This document shows positions 54,608-62,929 of a stretch of DNA of 64,000 nt, piece by piece. The number at the start of each line of letters is the position of its first letter. The stretch's first letter is position 1. Source of the stretch: DAITAZ01 sp036824045 (GTDB taxonomy: Bacteria; Pseudomonadota; Gammaproteobacteria; Burkholderiales; Rhodocyclaceae); contig DAITAZ010000018.1 of NCBI GenBank assembly GCA_036824045.1, positions 6,745-70,744 on the forward strand, read 5' to 3'. Below the pieces are notes generated by a model, which saw nothing but the letters and a program-made list of their open reading frames with translations, did no database searches and was not told the DNA's origin. A program made the translations under genes and the position numbers.

Positions 54608-55600
54608 TCACTTCAGGATGAATCCCCCAACCATCTGACGGTCGTTGGCACCATTTTTCAGGAAGAAGGTTCCCCCCATTTCGGCGGGGCCGCTGGCCTT
54701 GGCGGGGGACGCGTTGCCGAAAAACTTGCCCGACGCGCTACCGCTCATCTGGGACGCGGCGGATCCGCTGCCGGCGGAGGTCAGGGTGCCAGCAAAACCA
54801 TTCGTGCCAGATTGGATTTGCAGGGACCCGGACAGATTCAGCGAATTGTCGCCGGCGAAGTTCTGCAATTGATTGTTCACGACTTTGGCGGATTGGGAAC
54901 CGGTAGTGGCGAAGACCACGCTCCGGTTGCCGAAGTCGACGTTGGCATTGGCTGCCGCGTTGACTGCGAAGGTCTCGCCTCCGGCGGAATAGGTGCCCCC
55001 CGCAATGCCCGAGTAACTGGCCGTGCCGGTACTAGGCAGGGTTTGGGCGGATTGCTTGCCGGCGACAAACCATCCGCCCACGTTCGTGTTTGCGGCATTG
55101 TCAAAGTATTGCCAGTGGCCCAGTGTGGTGTAGGCAAAGCCTGTGGAAACCGGGTCGGTCATTTCGAACACGTGCGCTTTCTGGGCGGCAGTGTCCACGA
55201 TGGTGGTTTTCAGCGAATTTCCGGTCAGGCCCGCCAGCGGCACCGAAGAGAAATTGCTGAAGGTCTGCCCGTAGCCGCTGGGCAAACCGGGCAGACCGCT
55301 GGCGATCAGATTCACAGAGGAGGGCTTGCCCGAGCTGTCCGTGTTCAGGATCAGCGTCACGCTGCCCCCGCTTTGCGCCTGAAGGTTTTGATTCTGGCGG
55401 TCGCCGGTGAAGTTCTGGCTGACCACGTCCAGTACCAGGCTGGCGTTGGCGCCATCGAGTCTGGAAACGGCGGAGCTGCTGGTCCCGCTGCTGCCGGAAC
55501 TTCCGCCCGACAGGCCGCCTCCAGCGCCGCCGCCGCCACCACCGCAGGCGGTGACCCCGGCTGTGAGCAACACCAGGGCGAGGGTATTTGTCTTGTGCAT
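54608..55600 (-). CDS. TbpB-like (Slam-dependent) surface lipoprotein, paralogue 2
   Basis: 330-residue lipoprotein: lipobox ending GVTAC (Cys19), a Gly/Ser-rich linker (19-45), then one or two small beta-barrel or handle-like modules ending in GKFFGNAS...EMGGTFFLKNG...MVGGFILK. That ending matches the C-terminal barrel signature of transferrin-binding-protein-like surface lipoproteins. Downstream of a paralogue sharing the same ending and upstream of a Slam gene. Ligand unknown; no transferrin- or heme-specific motif is identifiable. GGGAG lies before the ATG at 55600. Confidence 0.82.
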   Translation of the reverse strand: MHKTNTLALVLLTAGVTACGGGGGGAGGGLSGGSSGSSGTSSSAVSRLDGANASLVLDVVSQNFTGDRQNQNLQAQSGGSVTLILNTDSSGKPSSVNLIASGLPGLPSGYGQTFSNFSSVPLAGLTGNSLKTTIVDTAAQKAHVFEMTDPVSTGFAYTTLGHWQYFDNAANTNVGGWFVAGKQSAQTLPSTGTASYSGIAGGTYSAGGETFAVNAAANANVDFGNRSVVFATTGSQSAKVVNNQLQNFAGDNSLNLSGSLQIQSGTNGFAGTLTSAGSGSAASQMSGSASGKFFGNASPAKASGPAEMGGTFFLKNGANDRQMVGGFILK

Positions 55601-55630
55601 TGTCGTTTTCTCCCGTGGATCTCGGTCCGG

Positions 55631-56758
55631 CTAGCGTTTGAGCAGGAAGCCACCCACCATTTGTTCGGTGCCCTGATTGTTCTGCAGCAGGAACGTGCCG
55701 CCCATTTCTTTGGCTGCCGGCCCGAAGAACTTGCCGACGGCCCCGCCGCTCAGTCCGTTGGTGGTGGCCAACTGGCCGGTCAGCTTGTTATCGGTCCGAT
55801 TGATGGAAAGTGTACCCGTGAGGTTCAGCCCGGAATCCGCCACGAAACTGCTGACATCGCCAAAGGTGCCTTTCACGGTGCCCGATGTCTGCAACGCCAC
55901 CGTTTGCGCAGCAAAATCTGCCTGGGCACTGGCTTTGGCGTTAACGGCGTACAGGCCGTCGGCGCTGGCGTAGTGGCCCAGCATCAGACCAGAGTAGCTG
56001 GCCGTGCCGGTTGTCGGGATGTCCGAGGGGCGGGTGGGATCTCCCGCGACAAAGTATCCGTGGGTTTCGTCGCCGGTGGTCGAGAGGTAATCCCACCAGC
56101 CAAGGGTGGAGTACTGGAAGAAGTTGGCGTCCGGCTTGATGAATTCCACGAGGCGAGCAGAGCCGTCCTCCGCGTCCTTGAAGCCGCCCAGCAGTGTTAC
56201 CTGCATATCGCCCGGGAGAGGGCCGTGCCAGTTGCCTGCAATCAGGTCGCTTGCCTTGAAGGTTTCGGTAAAGCTCACGCCGCTCGCGCTCTGGACACTA
56301 ATGGTCACATCAGTGTTGATGGGCAGGGAGTGCAGGGAGTACGTGTCGTTCCCGGTGCCCGTCCCCGTATCTGTTCCGGTACCCGTCCCCGTCCCGATTG
56401 CGGTGGTCGTGACCGTCGTCGGCGCGAAGTTGACTGTCACGTTACCGCCGTCGTTGCTGGCCGCATCCACGGATCCGCCCACCACGACTCCGCTGATCAC
56501 GCCGCTGGCCTGGAAAGACGTGCTACCGGTTACAAGCGACTGGTAAACGATGCCGGTCGCTGTGCCAGTGTCCGTTCCGCTTCCTGTGCCGGTTCCCGTG
56601 CTCGTGCCGGTACTTGTTCCCGTGCTCGTACCCGTGCTTGCCTCCGTTGCGGGGTCAGGGCGGACGGCAGCCGACGATCCTCCGCCCCCGCCGCCTCCAC
56701 AGGCTGACAACAAGGACACCAGCAGGGCGCTGGCCAGTAAGCTGTTTTGCCGAACCAT
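55631..56758 (-). CDS. TbpB-like (Slam-dependent) surface lipoprotein, paralogue 1
   Basis: 375-residue lipoprotein: lipobox ending LLSAC (Cys20), poly-Gly, then a Thr/Gly repeat linker (about 40-68, STGT units), a second Gly-Thr block (121-136), and a C-terminal barrel ending GKFFGPAAKEMGGTFLLQNN...MVGGFLLKR. It shares the barrel ending and phrases such as GTASYSG, WWDYL/HWQYFD and GYFVAG/GWFVAG with paralogue 2, so the two arose by duplication. ATG at 56758 with AGGGGA upstream; the open frame extends to 56803. First gene of the lipoprotein-lipoprotein-Slam operon. Confidence 0.83.
   Translation of the reverse strand: MVRQNSLLASALLVSLLSACGGGGGGGSSAAVRPDPATEASTGTSTGTSTGTSTGTGTGSGTDTGTATGIVYQSLVTGSTSFQASGVISGVVVGGSVDAASNDGGNVTVNFAPTTVTTTAIGTGTGTGTDTGTGTGNDTYSLHSLPINTDVTISVQSASGVSFTETFKASDLIAGNWHGPLPGDMQVTLLGGFKDAEDGSARLVEFIKPDANFFQYSTLGWWDYLSTTGDETHGYFVAGDPTRPSDIPTTGTASYSGLMLGHYASADGLYAVNAKASAQADFAAQTVALQTSGTVKGTFGDVSSFVADSGLNLTGTLSINRTDNKLTGQLATTNGLSGGAVGKFFGPAAKEMGGTFLLQNNQGTEQMVGGFLLKR
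56351..56398 (-). repeat. Gly-Thr coding repeat in lipoprotein paralogue 1
   Basis: Short tandem GT/DT-type codon repeat encoding residues 121-136 (GTGTGTGTDTGTGTGN). Imperfect at DNA level, roughly 6-nt periodicity. Confidence 0.7.
56555..56641 (-). repeat. Ser-Thr-Gly-Thr linker repeat in lipoprotein paralogue 1
   Basis: About 87 nt of 12- and 6-nt degenerate tandem repeats encoding residues 40-68, mostly STGT units. The linker sits between the lipidated Cys and the folded domains, so its length could set the distance from the membrane; in-frame slippage would vary it. Confidence 0.75.
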
Positions 56759-56804
56759 GATGAATTCCCCTTGTGCCGAGAACCGTGCGTGGAAATGACC
56801 CACC

Positions 56805-56836
56805 AGGCACCGCCGCCTCGGGTAACGTGGGTGCCT
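56805..56836 (-). promoter_or_regulatory. Inverted repeat in the lipoprotein leader
   Basis: AGGCACC and GGTGCCT (7-bp arms, 18-nt spacer) lie 47-78 nt upstream of the lipoprotein 1 start. It could be an operator or leader stem. No Fur-box-like sequence was found in the 218-nt gap shared with rsmA. Confidence 0.3.
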
Positions 56837-56976
56837 GAATATTCGGGTTTACGGAAGGGTGACGAGAGGCTTTAGCCTTTCCTGGCAATCCGGGCTAATG
56901 GCCTTTGTGGGATCAGGGCGGGGCAGCTCTGGCATAATCGTGGCCCTTTCGTTCAACCGACCCATACCGGCCAGCC

Positions 56977-57759
56977 ATGCATCAAGCCCGCAAGCGTTTC
57001 GGACAGAACTTCCTGGTGGATGAAGGGATCATCGAGCAGATCGTGTCCACCATTGCGCCGCGGGCTTCGGATGTGATGGTGGAGATCGGCCCCGGTCTGG
57101 GGGCGCTGACTGGGCCACTGTTGGCCCGAATTCCACATCTCAATGTGGTGGAAATCGATCGGGATCTGGTGGAGCGGCTGAAAAGGCGCTTCTCTCCCAG
57201 TCAACTCACGATCCACGAGGGCGACGCCTTGCAGTTCGACTTTGCCCGCCTGGGCGCGCCCCTGAGGGTGGTGGGCAACCTGCCGTACAACATCTCCACC
57301 CCCTTGCTGTTTCACTTGGCGGAGTTTGCCGGGAGCATTCAGGACATGTTGTTCATGCTTCAGAAAGAAGTGGTGGACCGCATGGTTGCGGAACCGGACA
57401 GCCCCGCTTACGGCCGCCTGTCGGTGATGCTGCAATACCGCTTTGAAGTGGCGTCACTGTTCGACGTACCGCCCTCCGCTTTCCGGCCGGCGCCCAAGGT
57501 TACCTCCAGCATTGTGTGGCTGAAGCCCCGGCCCGCTTCTGCGTTGAACGCAACGGACGAGGCAGTCCTGAGTCGGGTGGTGTCAGCGGCCTTCGGCCAG
57601 CGGCGCAAGACGCTGCGCAATTGCCTGGCGGGCTTGGTACCCGATGGGGGATTTGTGGAAACGGGAATCGACCCGGGAGCCCGGGGAGAGAAGCTGGCGG
57701 TGGCGGACTATGTCCGCCTCGCCAACTGGTGCGCGGCGCAGGGCGCGCCGCGGGCGTGA
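56977..57759 (+). CDS. rsmA: 16S rRNA dimethyladenosine transferase (KsgA/RsmA)
   Basis: Dimethylates A1518 and A1519 of 16S rRNA. Opens RKRFGQNFLVDEGIIEQIV, SAM motif VEIGPGLGALTGPLL, catalytic NLPYNISTPLLF, and the C-terminal GQRRKTLRN. 260 residues. A weak -10-like CATAAT lies 38 nt upstream, as expected if the gene needs its own promoter after separation from pdxA. Confidence 0.96.
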   Translation: MHQARKRFGQNFLVDEGIIEQIVSTIAPRASDVMVEIGPGLGALTGPLLARIPHLNVVEIDRDLVERLKRRFSPSQLTIHEGDALQFDFARLGAPLRVVGNLPYNISTPLLFHLAEFAGSIQDMLFMLQKEVVDRMVAEPDSPAYGRLSVMLQYRFEVASLFDVPPSAFRPAPKVTSSIVWLKPRPASALNATDEAVLSRVVSAAFGQRRKTLRNCLAGLVPDGGFVETGIDPGARGEKLAVADYVRLANWCAAQGAPRA

Positions 57760-57772
57760 TGCCTGTTGGTGC

Positions 57773-57964
57773 TTACTTCCCTGCAGGGCAGGTCTTGATG
57801 CCAAAAAGGGTGTAAGCCGGGCACCAGCCCAGGAGGCCGGTGGCCAAGGGCACGATGCCGATGTAACCCCACGCACCCACGGTGCCGGTGGCTGCCAGAC
57901 CCAGCAGCACCAGTCCGGCTACGATGCGCAACACTTTGTCGATCCCGCCTACGTTCTTGCCCAT
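57773..57964 (-). CDS. DUF2892 family small membrane protein
   Basis: 63-residue inner-membrane protein: conserved MGKNVGGIDKVLRIVAGLVLLGL, two hydrophobic helices with a Gly/Pro turn, and the ending GWCPAYTLFGIKTCPAGK with two conserved Cys. Resembles the membrane tail of YgaP-type rhodanese proteins and stand-alone DUF2892 proteins. GGAGG precedes the ATG at 57964. Downstream of an FNR-like regulator gene on the same strand, which may control it. Confidence 0.88.
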   Translation of the reverse strand: MGKNVGGIDKVLRIVAGLVLLGLAATGTVGAWGYIGIVPLATGLLGWCPAYTLFGIKTCPAGK

Positions 57965-58060
57965 TTTGTCCTCCAGGTTGGCAATTGACTGTAGGCGTAT
58001 TTGAGCAAAGCACGTCGGCAATCGTCTGTAACCAAGGTTACAAAGCGCCGATGAATTGAT

Positions 58061-58753
58061 TCAGGTGGCCATGCGGCGCAGGCTGGCGGCGTCGAGCACT
58101 TCGATCTGCTCGCGCCCGAGACTGACCCAGCCCTGGGCGGCAAAACCCTTCAGCAAGCGGCTGATCATCTCCCGCACACTGCCCAGTTCATCGGCCAGTT
58201 GCTGATGGGTGGCGTGGATGGTGCGACCACGTCCCAGCAGCAGGGCGGCCAGGCGCTGGTCCAGTTTGCGGAAGGCGATTTCTTCCACCAGATGCATCAG
58301 GTCGGCGATGCGTTCGGAGAACAACTCGAACACGAACTGCCGGAATGCGGGCTCGGCCAGGAGTGCGTCGAACTGCGGGCGGGGCAGCAGCAGCACGGTA
58401 GTCTCGGTTTCGGTGACGCCCCGCGCGTTGTAGGGGGAGTGGCCGAGCAGGCAACTCGAACTGATCACGCAGGTTTCACCCGGAGTCACCCGGTAGAGGG
58501 GCAGTTCGCGGCCACTGGACGACGTTTTGACGACCCGGATGCATCCGGCCGTGACAAAGGGGAAGCCCTGGCAGGTTTGTCTTTCATCGAATACCACGGT
58601 GCCAGGGGGGAGCGTTACCGGCTGCATGGCCTGGGCGAGTTCGGCCAGCGCCGATGGCGAAAGTCCGGCCAGGGGCGGGTATAGCGCGGCCAGCGCTGCG
58701 CCGGGCGTAGCATGCGCCGGAGTGGGCTCGAGGTTGCGACCGGGGGCGCTCAT
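58061..58753 (-). CDS. Crp/Fnr family transcriptional regulator
   Basis: 230-residue regulator with an N-terminal cNMP-type sensor barrel (VTLPPGTVVFDERQ) and a C-terminal winged helix. The recognition helix SVREMISRLLKGF keeps the E-x-x-S-R pattern of FNR-type binders, so FNR-like boxes are expected. The N-terminal Cys cluster of FNR is absent, although scattered cysteines exist (TAGCIR, GETCVISSSC), so direct Fe-S sensing like FNR is unlikely. The ATG at 58753 overlaps the xth stop (ATGA). Confidence 0.88.
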   Translation of the reverse strand: MSAPGRNLEPTPAHATPGAALAALYPPLAGLSPSALAELAQAMQPVTLPPGTVVFDERQTCQGFPFVTAGCIRVVKTSSSGRELPLYRVTPGETCVISSSCLLGHSPYNARGVTETETTVLLLPRPQFDALLAEPAFRQFVFELFSERIADLMHLVEEIAFRKLDQRLAALLLGRGRTIHATHQQLADELGSVREMISRLLKGFAAQGWVSLGREQIEVLDAASLRRMAT

Positions 58754-59517
58754 GCTGTCAGATCCAGTTGCGCCACCACCGGTGCATGATCGGAGGGGCG
58801 TTCCAGGCGGCGCGGAGCCTTGTCCACCTCGCATGCACGGCATTGGCTGGCGAGTTCGGGGGTCAGGAGGATGTGATCGATCCGCAGCCCGAAGTTGCGG
58901 CGGAACGCCATCATCCGGTAATCCCACCAGGAAAAGCTGCGCTCCGGCTGTTCAAAGAGCCGAAAGGCGTCCACCAGCCCGAGTCCGGCAAGGGTATGGA
59001 AGGCTTCGCGCTCCTGGGGGGAGACGTGGATCTCCTCCTTCCAGTCCGGGTGGGCATCCCGGTCTTCCGGCGCGATGTTGTAGTCCCCCAGCAGCGCGAG
59101 CCGGGGATAGGCGGCCAGTTCGCTGCGCAGCCAGGAAGTCAAGGCCGCCAGCCAGCGCATCTTGTACGCATATTTTTCGGAGCCAACGGCCTGGCCGTTC
59201 GGAAAGTACCCGCACACGATCCGCACGCCGGCCACTGTCGCTGCGATGATGCGCTTTTGCTCATCGGCAAACCCGGGAATGTCTTTGACCACGTCGGACG
59301 GTGTTTCCCGGCTCAGGATGGCAACACCGTTGTAGGTCTTCTGGCCGTTGAAGACGGCTTGATAACCCGCAGCCTCGATCTCGGCGAGGGGGAAAGCCTT
59401 GTCCTCCAGTTTCAGCTCCTGCAGGCAAAGCGCATCGGGCTGGTTGGTGGCCAGCCAGTCCAGCAAATGGGGCAGGCGGACTTTGAGGGAATTCACGTTC
59501 CAGGTGGCGATCTTCAT
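58750..59517 (-). CDS. xth: Exodeoxyribonuclease III
   Basis: 255-residue AP endonuclease/3'-exonuclease of base excision repair. Motifs: MKIATWNVNSLKVRLPHLLDW opening, LCLQELKLED with metal Glu, GDYNIAPEDRDAHP, WWDYR, and RIDHILLTP with the terminal catalytic SDHAPV. Coupled to the downstream FNR-like gene by an ATGA overlap. Confidence 0.95.
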   Translation of the reverse strand: MKIATWNVNSLKVRLPHLLDWLATNQPDALCLQELKLEDKAFPLAEIEAAGYQAVFNGQKTYNGVAILSRETPSDVVKDIPGFADEQKRIIAATVAGVRIVCGYFPNGQAVGSEKYAYKMRWLAALTSWLRSELAAYPRLALLGDYNIAPEDRDAHPDWKEEIHVSPQEREAFHTLAGLGLVDAFRLFEQPERSFSWWDYRMMAFRRNFGLRIDHILLTPELASQCRACEVDKAPRRLERPSDHAPVVAQLDLTA

Positions 59518-59594
59518 GGGCGGAGGATGGGGGCACGGTCGCCCGAGTGTAATACAGCTCGCCCCCGCCGCCCGATGCTGCGCACAGGAATGCG

Positions 59595-59984
59595 TTACTG
59601 CTGCGCGTGCAGGCCGATCACGTTGCCCTCGGTGTCCTTGATCAAGGCAATGAAGCCATACTGACCAATGGACATCCGTGGCTGCACGACGGTACCACCT
59701 GCTGCTTCAGCGCGCGCGCACTCGTCCGCCACGTCCATGCATGAAAAATAGATCAGCGTTCCCCCGGGCCCGGGCGAGAGTCCATCCATCTTCACCAGGG
59801 CGCCGGGGGCGCCGCGCGCGTCCTGCCAGGGAAAGGCATACATTTCCATTGGCAGCCCGCCCTCGGCAGGGACTTCGAGGGGGATCAGCTCCCGCTGGAA
59901 AACCGCACTGTAAAAGGCCCGTGCGCGTTCCATGTCCGCCACGTACAGTTCAAACCAGCCGACCGGGTTGTAAGGTTTATCCAT
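59595..59984 (-). CDS. VOC (glyoxalase/bleomycin-resistance fold) family protein
   Basis: 129-residue single VOC module of two beta-alpha-beta-beta-beta units: VGWFELYVADMERARAFYSAVF at the start and FIALIKDTEGNVIGLHAQ at the end. Often annotated as a lactoylglutathione-lyase relative, but the specific activity is unknown. Separate unit between xth and the DUF4124 gene. Confidence 0.85.
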   Translation of the reverse strand: MDKPYNPVGWFELYVADMERARAFYSAVFQRELIPLEVPAEGGLPMEMYAFPWQDARGAPGALVKMDGLSPGPGGTLIYFSCMDVADECARAEAAGGTVVQPRMSIGQYGFIALIKDTEGNVIGLHAQQ

Positions 59985-60096
59985 GTTCGTCTCCGCGAGC
60001 GCTCCACGGTGGAGCGAGCGTCAAAGCTTAATTCGAACAGGCGTGGGACGGTGGGTGAGCGTGCAGGGGTTTGCCAAGGGCAGGGCGGGGCAATGC

Positions 60097-60645
60097 TCAG
60101 TAGGTGGTAGGGTTGCGAGCCGGTTCCGCTGCTGTGCGCTGGGGGGCGGCCGGGGTGTTGTTCGCCCCTTTGGCCGCCGGGTAGCCCGCGTCGTCCAGCA
60201 TCCGTTCCCAGGTGGACGATTCAAATCCGCGCATTTTCATGCTGGCGCCCACGGTGATGGCGGGCACCAGCAGTTCGGTACTGGAAAAGGTGCGCCGGAA
60301 GGCCTCTTGCTCCGCGGCATCGCCAAGCACCACTTCTTTGGCGGTGATCCCCCGTTTGGCCAGAAATTCCCGCGCCATCCGGCATTCCGCCAGGCAGCTG
60401 GCGGCGGTGTAGAGGGTGACGGGAAAGTCCTGGCTGGCCTTGGACAAACTGTAGGAATCGCCACCCTCGATGCGGTTGACTCCCAGGCGGCGCTCTTCCA
60501 CCTTGCGTACGGTGTTGGGTGGCGGCTGGTCGGCGTAATTGACCTGACCGTTCTTGTCCACCCAGCGGTAAGCGGTCTGGGCCTGAGCCCCGGCAGCGCC
60601 TGCGGCGAGCGCGATGGCCAGCAGCATTTGGCAGATGAGCTTCAT
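60097..60645 (-). CDS. DUF4124 - glutaredoxin-like envelope protein
   Basis: 182-residue exported protein: signal peptide LLAIALAAGAAGAQA, a DUF4124 segment (AYRWVDKNGQVNYADQPPP, about 25-45), then a glutaredoxin-like fold (VTLYTAASCLAECRMAREFL, with Cys84 and Cys88 in CxxxC, and STELLVPAITVG carrying the cis-Pro). Likely periplasmic thiol chemistry; partner unknown. The ATG at 60645 has GGAG 8 nt upstream; an ATG at 60651 is the alternative. 22 nt after prlC, same strand. Confidence 0.85.
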   Translation of the reverse strand: MKLICQMLLAIALAAGAAGAQAQTAYRWVDKNGQVNYADQPPPNTVRKVEERRLGVNRIEGGDSYSLSKASQDFPVTLYTAASCLAECRMAREFLAKRGITAKEVVLGDAAEQEAFRRTFSSTELLVPAITVGASMKMRGFESSTWERMLDDAGYPAAKGANNTPAAPQRTAAEPARNPTTY

Positions 60646-60667
60646 GGTCATCGCTCCCCTTGCAGGT

Positions 60668-62713
60668 TCAGGCAGGCACCATGCCACTGTGGCGGAGCAG
60701 GGCATCCACTTTCGGCTCGCGCCCGCGGAAAGCCTTGAAGGATTCGATGGCCGGACGGCTTCCCCCCACGGCCAGGATCTCCCGCCAGAAGCGTTCGCCG
60801 GTGGCCGGGTCCAGCACGGACTTGCCCGGCGCGGCCGCTTCTTCAAAGGCCTCGAAGGCATCGGCGGAAAGCACTTCTGCCCATTTGTAGCTGTAGTAGC
60901 CCGCGGCATAGCCCCCGGCAAAGATGTGGCTGAAGCTGTGGGGAAAACGGTTCCAGGCGGGCGGGTGCACCACCGCCACCTCGTTGCGGACTTCCTCGAG
61001 CAATTGCAGGACCGATTTATCGCCCCCTGTCTGGAAGCCTGCGTGCAGTTGCATGTCGAAGATGGCGAATTCCAGCTGGCGCAGGGTGAACAGGCCGCTC
61101 TCGAAATTGCGGGCGGCGATCATCTTGTCGAAGAGTTCCCGGGGCAGGGGCTCGCCGGTGTCCACGTGACGCGTCATGCCCCGCAGCACGTCCCACTCCC
61201 AGCAGAAGTTCTCCATGAACTGGCTGGGTAGTTCCACCGCATCCCATTCCACGCCGTGAATCCCCGAAACGTAGAGCTCGTCCACCCGGGTGAGCAGGTG
61301 GTGCAGGCCGTGGCCGCATTCATGGAACAGGGTGATCACTTCGTCATGGGTGAACGTGGCGGGCTTGTCGCCCACTGGCGCCGAGAAGTTGCACACCAGG
61401 TAGGCCACGGGTTTCTGCGTGCCGCCGGCAAGCTGGCGGCGGGTGATGGCGCCATCCATCCAGGCGCCGCCCCGCTTGGTTTCCCGGGCGTAGAGGTCCA
61501 GATAGAACTGACCGACCAGATCGCCCGCCTGGTTCGTGATACGGAACAGCCGCACGTCCGGGTGCCAGGTGGGGGCCTGGTCTTCCTCGATCTTCACACC
61601 AAAGAGCGTCTGGATGACCCCGAACAAGCCTTCCAGCACCTGGGGCTCGGGCAGGTACTGGCGTACTTCCTGCTCGGAAAACGCGTAACGCTTTTGCCGC
61701 AGCTTCTCGGAGGCATAGAGCACATCCCACATCTCCAGTTGAGGCAGTCCAAGTTCCTGGGCAGCGAATTCGGCGCGGGCGGCGGCGTCTTTTTCGGCAA
61801 AGGGGCGGGCTTTCACGCCCATCTCGCGCAGGAAGGCCAGCACCTGGGCCGGGCTCTCCGCCATCTTGGGCACCAGGGACACCTGTGCGTAGTTGGCGTA
61901 GCCCAGCATCTGGGCCATCTCGGCGCGCAGGGCGAGGATGCGGTTGATGTTGCCGGTGTTGTCCAGTTTGGGGTCGCCCAGTTCCGAAGCGCGGGTGGCG
62001 TGGGCGCGATAGATTTTCTCCCGCAGCGTCCGGTTGTCGGCATATTGCAGCACGGGCAGGTAGGAAGGCGCGTGCAGGGTGAACTTCCAGCCCGATTTGC
62101 CCTCGCGCTCCGCCGCGGCGCGGGCGGCAGCCTTTACATCGTCTGGCAGGCCGGCCAGTTCCGCTTCATTTTCCACATAGGCGGCAAAGGCGTTGGTGGC
62201 ATCCAGCAGGTTCTCGGAGAACTTGGCGGCCAAGGCCGAAAGCTCCTGCTGGATTTCCTGGAAGCGGGGCTTCTGCGCGTCCGGCAGCTCGGCGCCGGAG
62301 AGCCGGAAATCCCGCACTTCGTTGTCGATCACCCGTTGCTGGGCGGGGCTGAGGCTGGCGAAACCGGCGCTTTCCTTGATCGCCCGGTACTTGTGGAAGA
62401 GCTTGAGGTTCTGCCCCACCTCGGCATAAAAGCGGCTCACCTCCGGCAGGTTGGCGTTGTAGGCCTCCCGCCACTCGGGCACGTCATTTACGCTGTGCAG
62501 GTGGCCTACCACGTTCCAGGCGCGGGAGAGGCGTTCGCCTGCGTCGATCAGCGGTGCGGCAAACCCGGCCCAGGTGGGTGCAGCGGAGTCGTCCTGCAGG
62601 CGGGCGATCGCCTCCCGGTTTTCGGTCAGCAACTGGGTGACGGCGGGGGTGACGTGTTCGGGCTGGATGGCGTCGAAGCGAGGCAGACCGGAGAAATCGA
62701 GCAGCGGGTTCAT
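60668..62713 (-). CDS. prlC: Oligopeptidase A (M3 metallopeptidase)
   Basis: 681-residue cytosolic zinc peptidase. The HExxH motif is His464-Glu-Cys-Gly-His468 (FHECGHGLHHLLT) with the third ligand Glu downstream in the GVEWDAVELPSQFMENF region. It begins NPLLDFSGLPRFDAIQPEHV. The ATG at 62713 is chosen from family similarity; the frame is open for another 890 nt upstream but without similarity, and that part runs antisense to the SEFIR gene. Confidence 0.95.
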   Translation of the reverse strand: MNPLLDFSGLPRFDAIQPEHVTPAVTQLLTENREAIARLQDDSAAPTWAGFAAPLIDAGERLSRAWNVVGHLHSVNDVPEWREAYNANLPEVSRFYAEVGQNLKLFHKYRAIKESAGFASLSPAQQRVIDNEVRDFRLSGAELPDAQKPRFQEIQQELSALAAKFSENLLDATNAFAAYVENEAELAGLPDDVKAAARAAAEREGKSGWKFTLHAPSYLPVLQYADNRTLREKIYRAHATRASELGDPKLDNTGNINRILALRAEMAQMLGYANYAQVSLVPKMAESPAQVLAFLREMGVKARPFAEKDAAARAEFAAQELGLPQLEMWDVLYASEKLRQKRYAFSEQEVRQYLPEPQVLEGLFGVIQTLFGVKIEEDQAPTWHPDVRLFRITNQAGDLVGQFYLDLYARETKRGGAWMDGAITRRQLAGGTQKPVAYLVCNFSAPVGDKPATFTHDEVITLFHECGHGLHHLLTRVDELYVSGIHGVEWDAVELPSQFMENFCWEWDVLRGMTRHVDTGEPLPRELFDKMIAARNFESGLFTLRQLEFAIFDMQLHAGFQTGGDKSVLQLLEEVRNEVAVVHPPAWNRFPHSFSHIFAGGYAAGYYSYKWAEVLSADAFEAFEEAAAPGKSVLDPATGERFWREILAVGGSRPAIESFKAFRGREPKVDALLRHSGMVPA

Positions 62714-62929
62714 CTTGTTCTGGGCGTCCGGAGTTGGGGAATGGCTACAGGCGCGATTGTGCCGCATTTCTGGCGGATTCCAGCCGCGGGAACGGGTGGC
62801 AAATGCGCCCCGTTCCCCGGGCCAGGCGTGATGCACGCTCCGGGCCCGCGTTCCCGGCGGGTTAGAATGGATGCCATGCGGTTTCGGATGATTTTGCCGG
62901 AGCCAGCATTTAACGGCAGCGATAAAACC

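Noticed and set aside
53615..56707. 1030-codon plus-strand open frame opposite the Slam and lipoprotein genes
   Set aside because: It is antisense to three genes with clear signal peptides and family motifs; its protein lacks recognisable domains and reflects GC-rich third positions.
56759..56976. Iron-regulated (Fur) promoter for the TbpB-like lipoproteins
   Set aside because: Expected from the family resemblance, but no Fur-box-like sequence is visible; only an unrelated inverted repeat is present.
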